The position numbers and the translations under genes were made by a program. Source: Lachnospiraceae bacterium UBA4292 (GTDB taxonomy: Bacteria; Bacillota; Clostridia; Lachnospirales; Lachnospiraceae). Taken from it: a stretch of 6,683 nt of DNA. Location: positions 1 to 6,683 of the forward strand of contig DGVE01000030.1 of assembly GCA_002395865.1 (NCBI GenBank). Reading direction: 5' to 3'. A model generated the notes under the pieces. The model made no database searches. It saw only the letters and a program-made list of their open reading frames with translations, and was not told where the DNA came from. Shown here one piece after another: positions 5,460 through 6,683 of the stretch (position 1 is the stretch's first letter; every line of letters begins with the position of its first letter).

Positions 5460-6683
5460 TCAGTCCTTATCCTTTATCATCGCGTGCAGCTCCTGAAGAG
5501 AATGAAGCTGTCCTGCCTCATGATTTCTCACGTACTTGATGCCGTGAGCGGTCGCGATGGCAGCCGCAGCCGTGGTGATATAGGGAACCTTTACCTTAAT
5601 GGCAGCCTTTCTTAAGTAGCTGTCATCGTAAACGCTGTTCTTGCCCACCGGTGAGTTGATCACGAGATCGATCTCGCCGTTGGTGATCATGTCATATACG
5701 TTCGGGCGGCCTTCCTGAAGCTTCTTGACAGGTGTTACCTTAACGCCGATGCTGTCGAGATATTTTGCCGTACCTTCGGTAGCCACGATGTCGAAGCCCT
5801 CTCCTTCGAGCTTCTTTGCGACCTCGCCGATCTCCTTCTTGTCCTTATCGGTAACCGATATGAGAACGCGTCCGGACAGAGGAAGTTTGCTTCCGACACC
5901 CTCCTCAGCCTTGTAGAATGCCTCGCCGTAGTGGTCGGAAAGACCGAGCACCTCTCCCGTGGAGCGCATTTCCGGTCCGAGCAGAGGATCGACCTCGGGG
6001 AACATATTGAAGGGGAACGCAGCCTCCTTCACGCCGTAGTAAGGTATATGCTTCTCGTGAAGAGAAGGAACCGGTGAAGGTCTTCCGGTGATCTCGGATG
6101 TGATGATATCCGTTGCAAGAGGAACCATCCTTATATCGCAAACTTTTGATACGAGCGGCACTGTACGAGATGCCCTGGGGTTTGCCTCCAGAACATATAC
6201 CACGCCGTTCTCGATGGCGTACTGCATATTCATAAGACCGCGAACGTGCATCTCCTCAGCGATCTTTCTTGTGTATTTCTTGATCGTCTCCAGATTCTCG
6301 GGAGAGATGTGGATGGACGGAATGATGCAGGCGCTGTCGCCCGAGTGAACTCCCGCGAGCTCGATATGCTCCATGACTGCGGGTACGAAAGCATGCTGTC
6401 CGTCTGCGATGGCGTCCGCCTCACACTCAAGCGCGTGGTTCAGGAAACGATCGATAAGGATGGGTCTGTCGGGTGTAACGCCTACAGCCGCGTTCATGTA
6501 ATCAGTGATGGAGTCCTCGTCGTATACGACCTCCATTCCTCTTCCGCCGAGCACGTATGAAGGGCGCACCATTACGGGATAACCGATCTTAGCCGCGATC
6601 TTCTTGGCCTCCTCGGCATTTACAGCCATGCCTGACTCGGGCATCGGAATGCCGAGCTTGTCCATCATGGCTCTGAACTGATC
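5460..6683 (-). CDS. carB: Carbamoyl-phosphate synthase large subunit, C-terminal part, cut by window edge
   Basis: CarB makes carbamoyl phosphate from bicarbonate, ammonia supplied by the CarA glutaminase subunit, and two ATP, feeding pyrimidine and arginine synthesis. The open frame runs off the window; 407 residues are seen, matching about the last third of the usual 1,070. Fragment residues 1-270 are the second ATP-grasp (carbamoyl-phosphate-forming) domain: GYPVMVRPSYVLGGRGMEVV, HIELAGVHSGDSA, the metal-binding EANPRASRTVP around 166-176, and DPLLGPEMRSTGEV. Residues about 270-405 form the MGS-like allosteric domain, with ATEGTAKYL, KKLQEGRP and LVINSPVGK at the places that bind effectors such as UMP or IMP in E. 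coli. The frame continues unbroken upstream of 6668 (DQFRA), so the methionines there are internal. Only 21 nt separates its stop from the Nudix gene. Confidence 0.97.
   Translation of the reverse strand, partial: DQFRAMMDKLGIPMPESGMAVNAEEAKKIAAKIGYPVMVRPSYVLGGRGMEVVYDEDSITDYMNAAVGVTPDRPILIDRFLNHALECEADAIADGQHAFVPAVMEHIELAGVHSGDSACIIPSIHISPENLETIKKYTRKIAEEMHVRGLMNMQYAIENGVVYVLEANPRASRTVPLVSKVCDIRMVPLATDIITSEITGRPSPVPSLHEKHIPYYGVKEAAFPFNMFPEVDPLLGPEMRSTGEVLGLSDHYGEAFYKAEEGVGSKLPLSGRVLISVTDKDKKEIGEVAKKLEGEGFDIVATEGTAKYLDSIGVKVTPVKKLQEGRPNVYDMITNGEIDLVINSPVGKNSVYDDSYLRKAAIKVKVPYITTAAAAIATAHGIKYVRNHEAGQLHSLQELHAMIKDKD

Noticed and set aside
4863..5615. A 250-codon plus-strand frame across the EAL, Nudix and carB junctions
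   Set aside because: It is antisense to three conserved genes, with low-complexity, motif-free translation.

Overview
The window reads as a piece of a Clostridia-type (Firmicutes) chromosome, possibly Lachnospiraceae. That inference rests on strong AGGAGG ribosome binding sites, the protein sequences, and a DUF2520/PanG-type ketopantoate reductase where enterobacteria would have PanE. All recognisable genes lie on the minus strand, so transcription runs from high to low coordinates. I see no IS element, CRISPR array, tRNA or rRNA gene.

The right half (6683 to 2317) holds three closely spaced genes. The first is the 3' third of carB, the large subunit of carbamoyl-phosphate synthase. It is followed by a small Nudix hydrolase and then a 865-residue cytoplasmic c-di-GMP phosphodiesterase-like protein. 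The gaps are about 21 and 11 nt, so these genes are probably co-transcribed. The EAL protein has a complete set of catalytic residues, a degenerate GGDEF-like region before it, and an unusual C-terminal third built of about eight or nine repeats of 27-31 residues marked by GIG. These repeats look like a beta-solenoid.

The region between the two units (2091 to 2316) is dense with signals. Going down the minus strand, it has an 11-bp tandem repeat after the stop codon, a perfect 12-bp-stem palindrome that may end the upstream unit, and a good sigma-A-type promoter directly abutting it. A leader of about 128 nt follows, with several potential RNA helices. One of these pairs a leader segment with the panG Shine-Dalgarno sequence and spacer almost perfectly.

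The left third (2090 to 1) is a pantothenate operon in the order panG-panB-panC, with panC running off the window. PanB makes ketopantoate from ketoisovalerate, PanG would reduce it to pantoate, and PanC condenses pantoate with beta-alanine to give pantothenate. The structured leader suggests that this operon is controlled at translation initiation.
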